Shown here: positions 8,059 through 17,174 of the stretch, piece after piece
How positions within the stretch are numbered: the stretch's first letter is position 1
How the letters are laid out: each line of letters starts with the position of its first letter
Assembly: GCA_902600635.1 (NCBI GenBank)
Contig: CACKKE010000008.1
Location: 1 to 33,640 of the forward strand
Length of the DNA: 33,640 nucleotides
Origin: an uncultured Pelagibacteraceae bacterium
GTDB taxonomy: Bacteria; Pseudomonadota; Alphaproteobacteria; Pelagibacterales; Pelagibacteraceae
Reading direction: 5' to 3'
Position numbers and translations under genes: made by a program
Notes under the pieces: generated by a model
What the model saw: the letters and a program-made list of their open reading frames with translations, nothing else
The model's database searches: none
What the model was told of the DNA's origin: nothing

Positions 8059-8886
8059 TTATTTCCATTTTGCATGAGGAGGTAATGACATTAATATCCC
8101 CTCAACATTACCACCTGTTTGTAATCCAAATTTTGTACCTCTGTCATATAGTAAATTGAATTCTGCATATCTTCCTCTTTTAATATATTGATTTTCTTTA
8201 TCTTTAGAAGTCCATTTTTTTTTAATTTTTTTATTTATAATTTTTTGAAAAATAGTCTCAAAGGTAATACCTACATCTCTGACAAATTTGAAATTTTTTT
8301 CAAAATTGTTTTTTTTATAATCAAAAAAAATACCACCTATTCCACGGGGCTCTTTTCTATGAGGTAGATAAAAATATTCATCACACCATTTTTTATATTT
8401 TTTATAATAATTTTTGTCATGTCGATTGCACATATCTCTAAGAGTTTTGTGAAACTGTTCTTTTTCTTTATTATCTTTTTTTGATGGGGTAACATCAATA
8501 CCTCCACCGAACCAATCAAAAGTTGTACAAATATATCTAGTATTAAAATGCATCGCAGGAATTAAAGGATTTTTCATATGCATTACAACTGATATGCCAG
8601 ATGCCCAGAACCTAGGATCTTTTTGAGCGCCAGGTATATTTTGTTGAAATTTTTTTGGAAATTTTCCATAAACTTCCGAAAAATTAACACCTACTTTATC
8701 AAAAATTTTTCCATCTTTTAGGATTCTATATTCACCACCACCTTCATCTTTTTTTAAACTTCTCTTCCATGAAGTCGACTTAAAACTGATCTTGTTTTTT
8801 TCAAAATCACTAATAGTTTTGCAGAACATTTCCTGCAAAGATTTAAACCAATTACTTGTCAATTTTTGTTTTATTTCTATATCCAT
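8059..8886 (-). CDS. hemF: Oxygen-dependent coproporphyrinogen III oxidase
   Basis: This 275-residue protein has the HemF signature blocks: [20 protein letters not shown], then [17 protein letters not shown] near the middle, the [17 protein letters not shown] block, and the C-terminal [21 protein letters not shown]. It converts coproporphyrinogen III to protoporphyrinogen IX using O2, a late step of heme synthesis. It starts directly at the trmL stop with no gap. A heme-synthesis gene divergent from the cytochrome bc1 operon, with a shared upstream region, suggests possible coordination of heme supply and cytochrome production. Confidence 0.96.
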   Translation of the reverse strand: MDIEIKQKLTSNWFKSLQEMFCKTISDFEKNKISFKSTSWKRSLKKDEGGGEYRILKDGKIFDKVGVNFSEVYGKFPKKFQQNIPGAQKDPRFWASGISVVMHMKNPLIPAMHFNTRYICTTFDWFGGGIDVTPSKKDNKEKEQFHKTLRDMCNRHDKNYYKKYKKWCDEYFYLPHRKEPRGIGGIFFDYKKNNFEKNFKFVRDVGITFETIFQKIINKKIKKKWTSKDKENQYIKRGRYAEFNLLYDRGTKFGLQTGGNVEGILMSLPPHAKWK

Positions 8887-9360
8887 TTAAATTAATTTAT
8901 TTTGTTTTAAACACTCGGCCAATATTATAGCAACAGAAGAAGAAATATTTAAAGAACGCTTATTATTTCGCATCGGAATTTTTAACCTATTATTTATCAT
9001 TTTATGCACAAATTCAGGCACTCCCGCACTTTCTCTTCCAAATAAAATTGTATCATTTTTTTTAAACTTAAATTCTGTATATGGGCTAGAGGCTTTTGTA
9101 GTCATAAGTATAATTCTTTGATTCTGTTTCTCATCAAAAAATTGATCAGAGCTTTTATAATATCTAATCTCTTTTTCATCCATATAATCCATCACAACTC
9201 TTTTAAACCTCTTATCGTTTAATAAAAATCCACAAGGCTCTATTATTTCTAATTTCGCCCCCAAACAGGCACAAGTTCTTATGATCGCAGCAGTATTTTG
9301 AGGGATATCAGGTTCAAATAGTGCAATTTTTGGCCCATCATTAATTAGATTATGTGTCAT
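8887..9360 (-). CDS. trmL: tRNA (cytidine(34)-2'-O)-methyltransferase, SPOUT family
   Basis: The 157-residue product is a minimal SpoU-type methyltransferase. It has the N-terminal ALFEPDIPQNTAAIIRTCACLGA (the IPxNxGxxxR-like motif, carrying the catalytic Arg), the middle LFGRESAGVPEFV, and the C-terminal MRNNKRSLNISSSVAIILAE that forms the S-adenosylmethionine knot. Length matches TrmL, which methylates the ribose of the wobble base in tRNA-Leu isoacceptors. It is the first gene of trmL-hemF-greA and is divergent from petABC across a 91-base gap. Confidence 0.92.
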   Translation of the reverse strand: MTHNLINDGPKIALFEPDIPQNTAAIIRTCACLGAKLEIIEPCGFLLNDKRFKRVVMDYMDEKEIRYYKSSDQFFDEKQNQRIILMTTKASSPYTEFKFKKNDTILFGRESAGVPEFVHKMINNRLKIPMRNNKRSLNISSSVAIILAECLKQNKLI

Positions 9361-9386
9361 TCTATCAGTAGAAAAATAATACTTTT

Positions 9387-9410
9387 TTATTATATGTAAT
9401 CATATATTAA
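9387..9410. promoter_or_regulatory. 24-base inverted repeat between trmL-hemF-greA and petABC
   Basis: Two 10-base arms, TTATTATATG and CATATATTAA, flank a TAAT centre. Nine of ten positions are symmetric, with the only mismatch four bases in from the outer end. It lies about midway in the 91-base divergent gap, well placed for a dimeric regulator of either operon. Symmetry in such AT-rich DNA can arise by chance, and I cannot match it to a named operator. Confidence 0.35.
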
Positions 9411-9451
9411 CTACCTAAATCAACATATAGAATTATAAGAACCTATAAACA

Positions 9452-9958
9452 GTGGAAAAGAAAACTAAAAGAAGAGATTTTTTATTTACAGCTACATATG
9501 CGGTTGGAGCAGTTGGAGCGGGTGCAGTGATTTGGCCTATGATAGATCAAATGAACCCAGATGCTTCTGTGAAAGCGTTAGCAAGCACTGAGGTTGATGT
9601 GAGCGCAGTCAATCCAGGAAAAACCATAACTGTGTTATGGAGAGGAAAGCCAGTTTTTATTAGAAGAAGAACTCAAGAGGAAATAGCTGAAGCCAAATCT
9701 GTTAAGTTGGAGGATTTAAAGCATCCTGAAAAAGATGAAGATCGTGCAAAAAATCCAGAGTGGCTTGTTATGCTTGGAGTATGCACGCACTTAGGTTGTG
9801 TGCCTTTGGATCAAAAAGGTGATTACAATGGATGGTTCTGCCCATGTCATGGTTCTCATTACGATACTTCGGGAAGAATTAGAAAAGGTCCAGCCCCAAC
9901 AAATATGGAAATTCCAGAATACAAATTTGTTGATGCTAACACAATTAAGATTGGATAA
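9452..9958 (+). CDS. petA: Rieske iron-sulfur subunit of cytochrome bc1
   Basis: The 168-residue protein starts with a twin-arginine export/anchor segment (RRDFLF at 7-12, then the Ala/Gly/Val-rich membrane helix to about residue 30). Its two cluster-binding boxes are CTHLGC (111-116) and CPCHG (130-134), supplying two Cys and two His to the 2Fe-2S centre plus the disulfide Cys pair. It accepts electrons from quinol and passes them to cytochrome c1 on the periplasmic side. The start is GTG at 9452; no ATG fits as well, because the RR motif lies within ten residues of it. First gene of petABC, six bases before petB. Confidence 0.97.
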   Translation: MEKKTKRRDFLFTATYAVGAVGAGAVIWPMIDQMNPDASVKALASTEVDVSAVNPGKTITVLWRGKPVFIRRRTQEEIAEAKSVKLEDLKHPEKDEDRAKNPEWLVMLGVCTHLGCVPLDQKGDYNGWFCPCHGSHYDTSGRIRKGPAPTNMEIPEYKFVDANTIKIG

Positions 9959-9964
9959 TTTTTT

Positions 9965-11230
9965 ATGAGTGAACACGAATACACACCAAAATCAAAAGTT
10001 GGAAAATGGTTTAACGACAGATTACCTCTTTTAACTTTGGCAAACCATTTAACCGATTATCCAACACCAAAAAATTTAAATTATTGGTGGACTTTTGGTG
10101 GGATTCTCACTTTTTGTTTGATTACTCAAATTGTAACCGGATTAGTTTTAGCGATGCACTATATCGCACATGCTGATATGGCGTTCCAAAGTGTTGAACA
10201 CATAATGAGAGATGTGAACTATGGATGGTTAATAAGATATATACATGCAAACGGAGCTTCAATGTTTTTCTTAGCAGTATATATTCATATTTTTAGATCC
10301 TTATTTTATGGCTCTTATAAATCACCTAGAGAAGTTATATGGATTATCGGAATAATTATTTATCTGCTTATGATGGCAGCAGCTTTCCTAGGCTATGTTT
10401 TACCATGGGGACAAATGAGTTTTTGGGGAGCTACAGTTATTACAAATTTATTCAGTGCAATTCCTTTGGTAGGCGAGGGAATAGTAACATGGTTATGGGG
10501 AGGGTATTCGGTTGATAACCCAACTCTTACAAGATTTTTTACTCTACACTACTTAATTCCTTTTTTGATTTTAGGTTTAGTTGTTTTACATATTTGGGCT
10601 CTTCATGTGCCTGGAAATAATAATCCAATTGGAATTGATATAAAAAAACCTTCAAAAGACACAGTCCCATTTCATCCTTACATAGTTATCAAGGATGGTT
10701 TTGCGTTGTTGATGTTCATGATTGTTTTCGCTTTTTTTGTTTTCTATACACCAAATATTTTAGGTCATGCTGATAATTATATTGAAGCAAATCCTCTTGT
10801 GACACCAGCTCATATTGTTCCTGAATGGTATCTGTTACCTTTTTATGCAATTCTGAGATCAGTTCCGGATAAACTTCTAGGTGTTATAGCGATGTTGTCT
10901 GCTATTTTAATATTAGCTGCACTTCCTTGGTTAGATACTTCAAAAATTAGATCCGCAGTCTTTAGACCTTTATATAAGCAGTTCTATTGGATCTTAGTGG
11001 CGGATGTTTTAATTTTAGGATATGTCGGAGCTATGCCAGCTGAGGGTCTTTACTTATTAATTGCTAGGATTGCAACAGCATATTACTTCCTTCATTTTTT
11101 AGTTGTATTGCCAGTTTTAGGATTCAAAGAAAGGACCACACCTGTTCCCCTGAGTATTACCGAACCAATTTTGGGTGGATCACCTAATCTTGCAGCGTTG
11201 AAAAAAAAGGATAGTTTTAAAAATCAGTGA
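9965..11230 (+). CDS. petB: Cytochrome b of the bc1 complex
   Basis: This 421-residue integral membrane protein has about eight hydrophobic helices. The bis-heme ligands are H94/H108 and H195/H209, each pair 14 residues apart as the family requires. The Qo-site PEWY is at 285-288, and [14 protein letters not shown] is the conserved cd-loop region. It oxidises quinol at Qo and reduces quinone at Qi. The TGA stop overlaps the GTG start of petC (GTGA), implying coupled translation. All parts look intact. Confidence 0.98.
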   Translation: MSEHEYTPKSKVGKWFNDRLPLLTLANHLTDYPTPKNLNYWWTFGGILTFCLITQIVTGLVLAMHYIAHADMAFQSVEHIMRDVNYGWLIRYIHANGASMFFLAVYIHIFRSLFYGSYKSPREVIWIIGIIIYLLMMAAAFLGYVLPWGQMSFWGATVITNLFSAIPLVGEGIVTWLWGGYSVDNPTLTRFFTLHYLIPFLILGLVVLHIWALHVPGNNNPIGIDIKKPSKDTVPFHPYIVIKDGFALLMFMIVFAFFVFYTPNILGHADNYIEANPLVTPAHIVPEWYLLPFYAILRSVPDKLLGVIAMLSAILILAALPWLDTSKIRSAVFRPLYKQFYWILVADVLILGYVGAMPAEGLYLLIARIATAYYFLHFLVVLPVLGFKERTTPVPLSITEPILGGSPNLAALKKKDSFKNQ

Positions 11231-12006
11231 AAAATTTTTTTAGAATATCGTTTTTAATAGCATTATTTTTTGGATTTCAATTTAACTCTAATGCAGCTGA
11301 GAAAGCTGAATATCTGAAAACTGATTGGAGTTTTAAGGGTCCCTTTGGAAAGTTTGACAGAGCTGCACTTCAAAGGGGATATCAAGTTTATCAAGAAGTT
11401 TGTTCTTCTTGCCATTCTATGAAATATCTAAGTTATAGAAATTTAGTGGAAGAGGGTGGGCCTGAATTTTCAGTGGAACAAGCAAAAGCCATTGCAGCAT
11501 CTTTCGAGGTAAAAGATGGTCCAAATGCAGATGGTGAAATGTTTATGAGACCAGGAAGGTTGTCGGATAAATTTGTGATGCCTTACGAAAATGAAAAAGC
11601 TGCTCAAGCTGCAAACGGTGGAGCATACCCTCCCGATATGACTGTTTTAGTAAAAGCGCGAGGCGGTGGAGTTGACTATATCTATTCACTCCTTCAAGGA
11701 TATGAAGATCCACCAGCTGGAGTGACTTTAGATGATGGTGTTTACTATAATAAATATATGTATGGAAATAAGATTAAAATGTCCAATCAACTTTCTGATG
11801 GTTTAGTAGAATACTCAGATGGAACTAATGCTTCTGTAGAACAAATGGCAAAAGATGTTACAACTTTTTTAATGTGGACTGCAGAACCTCATTTAGAAAC
11901 ACGTCATAAAATGGGTTTTAAAGCAATAGTTTATTTAATTATATTAACAGTTTTAGTTTATTTTAGTATGAAGAGAATCTGGTCACGTATTGAAACGAAA
12001 GTTTAA
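11227..12006 (+). CDS. petC: Cytochrome c1 of the bc1 complex
   Basis: The 259-residue protein has a signal peptide with likely cleavage after SNA (about residue 23). The covalent heme site is CSSCH at 59-63, the [22 protein letters not shown] region is typical of the family's heme pocket, and the C-terminal anchor helix is at about 233-250. It accepts electrons from the Rieske protein and passes them to soluble cytochrome c. The start is GTG. The last seven codons and the stop lie antisense to the end of ychF, a 24-base convergent overlap. Confidence 0.97.
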   Translation: MKNFFRISFLIALFFGFQFNSNAAEKAEYLKTDWSFKGPFGKFDRAALQRGYQVYQEVCSSCHSMKYLSYRNLVEEGGPEFSVEQAKAIAASFEVKDGPNADGEMFMRPGRLSDKFVMPYENEKAAQAANGGAYPPDMTVLVKARGGGVDYIYSLLQGYEDPPAGVTLDDGVYYNKYMYGNKIKMSNQLSDGLVEYSDGTNASVEQMAKDVTTFLMWTAEPHLETRHKMGFKAIVYLIILTVLVYFSMKRIWSRIETKV

Positions 12007-13056
12007 AACGTCACCGTCTTTAACAATATAGTCTTTACCTTCTAATCTCATTTTTCCATTCGTTTTAGAATTTACCCATCCATCATTTTCGACAAAATCA
12101 TTATAAGAAATAGTCTCAGCTCTAATAAATCCTTTTTCAAAATCAGTGTGTATTTCACCAGCAGCCTTTGGAGCTAAACAATTTTTTTGAATAGTCCAGG
12201 CTCTTGTTTCCTCGGGACCCGAGGTAAAAAAAGTGTCTAATTCTAAAATTTTATAACCTTTTTGTATCAACATATCCAAGCCAGTGTCCTTTAAACCAAT
12301 CATTTCCATGTAGTTTTTTCTTTCCTCACTATCTAACTCATTGATTTGATTTTCAATATCAGCCGATACAATCAAAGTGTTTTCTAAACCAAATTTTTCT
12401 AAGAATGATTTAGTGTAACCGTTTCCATTTTGGACACTTTTCTCATCAACATTACAAACAAATATTTTGGGCTTCAAAGACAACAAACCACTTAAATTAA
12501 GTTGTTTTTTAGTAAATTCTGATTTTAAACTTGTTAAATCTTGATCATTATTAATCAAGTCTAAACAACTTTGAAGAATTTTAATTTGATCCTCATCAAT
12601 ATTTTTTTTGTTATTTTTCTCAAGTCTTTTTTGAATGGACTCTAAATCTGCAAGCTTCATTTCTGTCTCAATTATTTCAAGATCTCTAACAGGGTCAACT
12701 GTAGGATTTACATTTTGAATATCACTAGAGTCAAAACATCTAATCATATGTATTACAGCGTCTACCTCTCTGATATGAGATAGAAATTTATTTCCCAAAC
12801 CTTCACCTTTAGATGCACCCTTTACAAGGCCAGCTATATCAACAAAAGAAATAGTAGTAGGTATAATTTTTTTTGATTTAGAAATTTTGGCTAAATTTTT
12901 TAATCGATAATCAGGCACACTAACTATGCCAATATTTGGATCAATTGTACAGAATGGAAAGTTAGCTGCTTGAGCTTTATTTGAATTGGTTAATGCATTG
13001 AAGAGAGTAGATTTACCTACATTTGGCAAACCAACGATCCCACACTTAAAACTCAT
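11983..13056 (-). CDS. ychF: Ribosome-associated ATPase/GTPase YchF (Obg family)
   Basis: The 357-residue protein has P-loop GLPNVGKST (9-17), the DIAGLVKGASKGEGLGNKFL switch region, a coiled-coil insertion, the NVDE nucleotide-base motif (in place of NKxD, which in YchF favours ATP), and a C-terminal TGS domain ending in VLNFRFN. It is an essential-class translation-associated nucleotide hydrolase. The start abuts pth (both at 13056, one-base overlap). Its conserved C-terminal codons are read on the opposite strand as the cytochrome c1 tail. Confidence 0.97.
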   Translation of the reverse strand: MSFKCGIVGLPNVGKSTLFNALTNSNKAQAANFPFCTIDPNIGIVSVPDYRLKNLAKISKSKKIIPTTISFVDIAGLVKGASKGEGLGNKFLSHIREVDAVIHMIRCFDSSDIQNVNPTVDPVRDLEIIETEMKLADLESIQKRLEKNNKKNIDEDQIKILQSCLDLINNDQDLTSLKSEFTKKQLNLSGLLSLKPKIFVCNVDEKSVQNGNGYTKSFLEKFGLENTLIVSADIENQINELDSEERKNYMEMIGLKDTGLDMLIQKGYKILELDTFFTSGPEETRAWTIQKNCLAPKAAGEIHTDFEKGFIRAETISYNDFVENDGWVNSKTNGKMRLEGKDYIVKDGDVLNFRFNT

Positions 13057-13616
13057 TATTTATTATTTACTGTACTAGAAAAAAGATCTAATTTTTTTTC
13101 AACAAGAAAAGAAATTGAGTCATTTATATGGTTTGATATTTTTTCAATACCTAATGACTCATCCTCATCAAAATTTTGTAAAACATAATCTGCAACCTCG
13201 ATGTTTCCTTTGGGCTTACCAATACCTATTCTAACTCTAGAATAATCTTTTCCGATAAACTTATCAATCGAGGCAATTCCATTGTGTCCTGCGCTTGATC
13301 CTCCAAACTTAGCTTTGATTTTTCCAAATTCCACATCTAGATCATCATGAAAAACTATTACGTCTTGAGCATCAATTTTAAAATATTCAATAAGCTCTCT
13401 AATACAAATTCCTGAATTATTCATAAATGTTAAAGGTTTGATAGCATAAACTTTAACATTTCCTATATTGCCAGTAGTTAACAGGCCTTTAAATTTTGGT
13501 TTTTGTTTTGATAAACTAAATTTTTTGTTTATTGCGTCTATAATTTTAAACCCAACATTATGTCGATTATTTTCGCTGTCTGGTGTTGGATTACCCAATC
13601 CTACAAATAAAAGCAT
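13056..13616 (-). CDS. pth: Peptidyl-tRNA hydrolase
   Basis: The 186-residue product begins FVGLGNPTPDSENNRHNVGF, with the catalytic His at 19. It has the FMNNSG substrate-binding motif, HDDLDVEFGKIKAKFGGSSAGHNG across the active site, and RVRIGIGKP near the end. It frees tRNA from stalled peptidyl-tRNA. The order rplY-pth-ychF is conserved in many alphaproteobacteria and links the gene with translation quality control. It follows rplY after 30 bases with no visible terminator. Confidence 0.97.
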   Translation of the reverse strand: MLLFVGLGNPTPDSENNRHNVGFKIIDAINKKFSLSKQKPKFKGLLTTGNIGNVKVYAIKPLTFMNNSGICIRELIEYFKIDAQDVIVFHDDLDVEFGKIKAKFGGSSAGHNGIASIDKFIGKDYSRVRIGIGKPKGNIEVADYVLQNFDEDESLGIEKISNHINDSISFLVEKKLDLFSSTVNNK

Positions 13617-13646
13617 GATCTAGTGATTAATTTTCAATTTAGTTGA

Positions 13647-14384
13647 TTATTTTTTTTCTTCAGGAGGTTTTTTGTCAGCAGGTTTTTTATCATCACCCTC
13701 TTTTTTATCTCCTTTATCACTCTCAGGAGCAGCTTTATCCCCATCAGCCGCAGCAGCAGTTGCACCCTCTGCACCTTCTTCGCCCTCTGCAGTTTCTGCT
13801 TCAGCAGGTTTTTCAGGTTCTTTCATAACTGTAGGAGCTGCTAATGTTGCTATTACAAAATCTCTTCCTTGAATTGTTGGAACAACTTCTGGATCTAATT
13901 TAACTGAAGAGATTTTAAAACTCTCACCAATATCAACACCATCTAAGTCTAATGTTAAATTTTCAGGTATCTTTTCACTTGGACATTTTAGTTCTACTTT
14001 TCTTCTCACAATGTTTAGCACCCCACCTTTTTTAAGACCAGGAGATTTTTCGTGATTGATAAAATTTACTGGAATTTCTATTTTTATTTTTACACCTGGT
14101 AGCACTCTTAAAAAATCTACATGAATTGGTTCATCGGTTAAAATATGATATTTTATTTCTCTTGGTAATACATTTTGATTACTACCATCTACCTTCAGAG
14201 TAATTATGTTTGAGAAGAAATTTTCTTTATCAATAAAAGTTTTAAGTAATCTTTTAGAAATAGATATCTTTTGATTTTTATCTTTACCACCGTAGATAAT
14301 GGCTGGAACATTTCCACTATTTCTTATAGCGTTTAACTGCCCTTTAGTAGAATTATCTCTAATGTTAGCTTCTATTGAATTCAT
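13647..14384 (-). CDS. rplY: 50S ribosomal protein L25 (CTC/TL5 form) with a long low-complexity tail
   Basis: The 245-residue protein has the L25 5S-rRNA-binding domain at about 1-95 (NSGNVPAIIYGGK and the HVDFLRV segment) and the beta-rich TL5/CTC domain to about 188. The last roughly 58 residues are almost only Ala, Glu, Lys, Asp, Pro and Gly, and look disordered. The DNA for this tail (about 13650-13820) is visibly richer in G+C than its surroundings. L25 binds 5S rRNA in the central protuberance. Two upstream neighbours (prs, pgeF) and two downstream (pth, ychF) lie on the same strand. Confidence 0.96.
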   Translation of the reverse strand: MNSIEANIRDNSTKGQLNAIRNSGNVPAIIYGGKDKNQKISISKRLLKTFIDKENFFSNIITLKVDGSNQNVLPREIKYHILTDEPIHVDFLRVLPGVKIKIEIPVNFINHEKSPGLKKGGVLNIVRRKVELKCPSEKIPENLTLDLDGVDIGESFKISSVKLDPEVVPTIQGRDFVIATLAAPTVMKEPEKPAEAETAEGEEGAEGATAAAADGDKAAPESDKGDKKEGDDKKPADKKPPEEKK

Positions 14385-14390
14385 AAAACA

Positions 14391-14404
14391 GAGTTTTTTA
14401 ACTC
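14391..14404 (-). other. Small stem-loop just before the rplY start
   Basis: A perfect five-pair stem (GAGTT/AACTC) with a four-base loop lies in the 43-base prs-rplY gap, seven bases from the rplY ATG. On the minus strand it is followed by TGTTTT and the ATG. It could be a weak attenuator or a translation-control hairpin; the stem is short and may be chance. Confidence 0.25.
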
Positions 14405-14427
14405 ATGTTTACAAATAATCAAGGAAT

Positions 14428-15360
14428 TTATTTAAATAAATCTGATACGGATGTTGAATTCGAAATTCTCTTTATCGCTTCACCCATAAGACCTGATATT
14501 GGCAAAACCTCAATATTTTTAACATTTTTAGTTTTATGAACATTGTCTATTGTATCTGTTATAACTAAGTTTTTAATTACTGAACTTTTAATTTTTTTAA
14601 TTGCATCTCCACTTAAAACCCCATGAGTAATGTAAACATAAACATCTTTTGCTCCTCGAGATTTCAAAGCTTTCGCCGCATTAACAATTGTGCCACCTGA
14701 ATCAATTATATCATCAACTATAATACAGGTTTGACCTTTTACATCACCGATGACGTTCATAACTTGTGATTGTCCAGGTTTAGGTCTTCTTTTGTCAACA
14801 ATAGCTAGTCCTACATTTAAAAGTTTTCCAAGTGCTCTAGCTCTTTCTGTTCCCCCTACATCAGGTGCAACACAAATAATTTTTTTACTTTTAATTTTCT
14901 TTTTAGCGTGTCTTGCAAATATTGGAGTAGAAAATAAGTTATCAACAGGAATATCAAAGAAACCTTGAATTTGACCTGCGTGCAAATCTACAGTAACCAC
15001 TCTATCAGCACCAGCTTTAGTGATTAAATTTGAAACAAGTTTTGCAGATATGGAGGTTCTTGGAACAACCTTTCTATCTTGTCTTGCATATCCAAAATAA
15101 GGTATTACCGCTGTTATATTTTTTGCTGATGACCTCTTTAAAGCATCGATACATAACAATAATTCCATTAAATTATCATTTGCTGGAGAAGAGATAGATT
15201 GAACAATAAAAATACTATTTCCTCTTATATTTTCATTTATTTCAATATAAATTTCACCATCAGCAAATTTTCTAATACTTGAGTTTACAAGTTTTGTTTT
15301 TAAGTATTTAGCAATGTTTTTACTTAAAACTTTATTGCTGTTTCCAGTTAATAATTTCAT
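14428..15360 (-). CDS. prs: Ribose-phosphate pyrophosphokinase
   Basis: The 310-residue enzyme has the class I PRPP synthetase features: the [12 protein letters not shown] start region, the [10 protein letters not shown] flexible loop, the [11 protein letters not shown] metal/ATP motif, and the PRPP-binding loop [10 protein letters not shown]. It makes phosphoribosyl pyrophosphate from ribose 5-phosphate and ATP for nucleotide, His and Trp synthesis. Length is standard. It follows pgeF after nine bases and precedes rplY by 43, in the lgt-to-ychF operon. Confidence 0.98.
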   Translation of the reverse strand: MKLLTGNSNKVLSKNIAKYLKTKLVNSSIRKFADGEIYIEINENIRGNSIFIVQSISSPANDNLMELLLCIDALKRSSAKNITAVIPYFGYARQDRKVVPRTSISAKLVSNLITKAGADRVVTVDLHAGQIQGFFDIPVDNLFSTPIFARHAKKKIKSKKIICVAPDVGGTERARALGKLLNVGLAIVDKRRPKPGQSQVMNVIGDVKGQTCIIVDDIIDSGGTIVNAAKALKSRGAKDVYVYITHGVLSGDAIKKIKSSVIKNLVITDTIDNVHKTKNVKNIEVLPISGLMGEAIKRISNSTSVSDLFK

Positions 15361-15369
15361 TGAGAAACT

Positions 15370-16128
15370 CTAATTAATCATAATTAATGAAATATTTCTA
15401 CCATAATCATCATGATTTAAATGCAAAGACCTTCTTGCACTAAAAAAATTATTTTTTTTGGGAAAAGTATCAATATTTATCGTCTCTATATTTGCGATTT
15501 TCATTAATTTGAGTTGTAATTTAACATATTTTGATAAATCAAAATAAATTAAGTTTTTTCTTTTTTTAAAAAAAACTTTATTTCTTTTATCTTTTTTTAT
15601 GAATTTTCTTTTAAAATCTTCTTTTACGTTATAGCTTTTTTGAGCAATACAAGGACCTATAACAGCAATCATATTCTTTTTTTCACAGCCCTTTTTAATC
15701 ATGAAATTTATAACTTTTGAAATAATTCCTTTATATGCACCTTTCCATCCAGCATGAATAGCAGCTACCATCTTTTTTTGTTTATCAAAAATTAATATTG
15801 GTGCACAATCAGCTGTAAGAATTCCAATTGGTAATCTTGGAATATCAGTGATTATTGCATCTGCTTTCTTTTTTTTTACGTACTTAGAATATTTATTGAT
15901 GAAAACAAATTTATTACTATGTATTTGATGGAGTAAAAAAATATTTTTTGAATTTTTATTGATTTTCTTTTTTACAATACTCAAATTTTTGATAATTTTT
16001 GTTTTGTAGTCGTTAGAACCTGGTCCACAATTTAAGCTTTTATAAATACCTCTCGAACATCCACCTTTTTTATTAAAAAAACCATGACTGATCTCTTTAA
16101 ATTTAGATAATTTTTTTGAAACTATCAA
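15370..16128 (-). CDS. pgeF: PgeF/YfiH-family (LACC1-like) multicopper-fold protein
   Basis: The 252-residue protein has the family start ISHGFFNKKGGCSRGIYKSLN, the metal-binding His of LLHQIHS, and the signature TADCAPILIFDKQ...AIHAGWKGA containing the catalytic Cys and His, plus GPCIAQKSYNV. Relatives were first called polyphenol oxidases. E. coli YfiH is described as removing wrong amino acids from peptidoglycan precursors, and other members act on purine nucleosides. Which role holds here is not decidable from sequence. ATGA-type 4-base overlap with the upstream midA-like gene; lgt-midA-pgeF is a recurrent alphaproteobacterial order. Confidence 0.9.
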   Translation of the reverse strand: MIVSKKLSKFKEISHGFFNKKGGCSRGIYKSLNCGPGSNDYKTKIIKNLSIVKKKINKNSKNIFLLHQIHSNKFVFINKYSKYVKKKKADAIITDIPRLPIGILTADCAPILIFDKQKKMVAAIHAGWKGAYKGIISKVINFMIKKGCEKKNMIAVIGPCIAQKSYNVKEDFKRKFIKKDKRNKVFFKKRKNLIYFDLSKYVKLQLKLMKIANIETINIDTFPKKNNFFSARRSLHLNHDDYGRNISLIMIN

Positions 16129-17174
16129 TTAAACCCCAACTTATATTTATTGCTTTTCTTTTTGATAAACATTACCTTAAATAAATTTCCCATTTCTTTC
16201 TCATCTATGAGTTTTTTTAACCTAAAATAAATATCTGCTTTTTTTGAAAAGCTTTGATTTTTTGATATTATCTCAGCTCTATTTTTTATTCCTAATTTTA
16301 CTAAAAAGCTTCCTTGAGTTGTTATTAAGTCTTTTAAACCACCTAATTGATTGATTATTTTCTTAAATAAGAAAAAATTAATATTATGGGTAATATCTGA
16401 AGTACCGATATTTTTTAAAACACTATTATGTTTATGATTTGAAATCGATTTAAGAGTATTTTTCATCCTCTTTTCCATATATCCGTAATCTATCATTAGA
16501 AGACCGCCATCATTTTTTTTAACTATTCCAGCAACTTTTTTTAAATAATTTGCTCCAACTAAGGAGTATTCAATAAATTTTTGGTCTTCTGAAATATTAT
16601 AATCAATTTTTTTTTCAAATTTTTTCATATTAAACTCTCTTTCACAAAAAAAAGGCTTTTTTTGATTTTTAAAATTTACATATCTTTCAAACCAAAGATC
16701 TTTTTTTTTAATAAATTGTTTTATTGCTATTGCATCAAAAAACTCGTTTGCAATAAAAATAGTTGGAAATTTTTTTATTTGTTTCAGATCAGAAATCCAA
16801 ATAACTTTTTCTTTGTCTAATTTGTTTTTTTGAATTTTCTTTAATTTTAGACTTTTTTCATGAATTAAAATATTACACGAACCTAAAAACGCTGGAAATT
16901 TTTTAAAAGTTTCTAAAAATATTTTCATCATTTCACCGTTTCCTGCACCAAGTTCCACTAAATTAATTTTTTTTGGGGTTCCTAAATTTTCCCAAAAACC
17001 TAAAATCCATACAGCTATCATTTCAGAAAACATTCTAGAAATATTTGGTGCAGTTATAAAATCGCCCTTTAACCCGAAAGGGTTTTTTTGCATATAGTAT
17101 CCTTTTTTTTTATCATATAGAGCAAAATTGATAAATTTATCTAAAGAGATTTCAAAATTATTTTTGAAGGTCAT
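16125..17174 (-). CDS. MidA/NDUFAF7-family SAM-dependent methyltransferase
   Basis: The 349-residue protein has the family opening MTFKNNFEISLDKFINFALYD and GYYMQKNPFGLKGDFITAPNISRMF. The S-adenosylmethionine motif is LVELGAGNGEMM (near residue 70), followed by FIANEFFDAI and the GGLLMIDYGYME segment. The mitochondrial relative NDUFAF7 dimethylates an Arg on the 49-kDa subunit of complex I. A parallel role on a respiratory NADH dehydrogenase subunit is plausible but is inference. It overlaps lgt upstream by 17 bases and pgeF downstream by four. Confidence 0.87.
   Translation of the reverse strand: MTFKNNFEISLDKFINFALYDKKKGYYMQKNPFGLKGDFITAPNISRMFSEMIAVWILGFWENLGTPKKINLVELGAGNGEMMKIFLETFKKFPAFLGSCNILIHEKSLKLKKIQKNKLDKEKVIWISDLKQIKKFPTIFIANEFFDAIAIKQFIKKKDLWFERYVNFKNQKKPFFCEREFNMKKFEKKIDYNISEDQKFIEYSLVGANYLKKVAGIVKKNDGGLLMIDYGYMEKRMKNTLKSISNHKHNSVLKNIGTSDITHNINFFLFKKIINQLGGLKDLITTQGSFLVKLGIKNRAEIISKNQSFSKKADIYFRLKKLIDEKEMGNLFKVMFIKKKSNKYKLGFN

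Noticed and set aside
13643..13872. Two plus-strand frames rich in Pro/Gln/His or Ser/Ala opposite the rplY tail
   Set aside because: They are complements of the low-complexity L25 tail; the skewed composition explains their openness.
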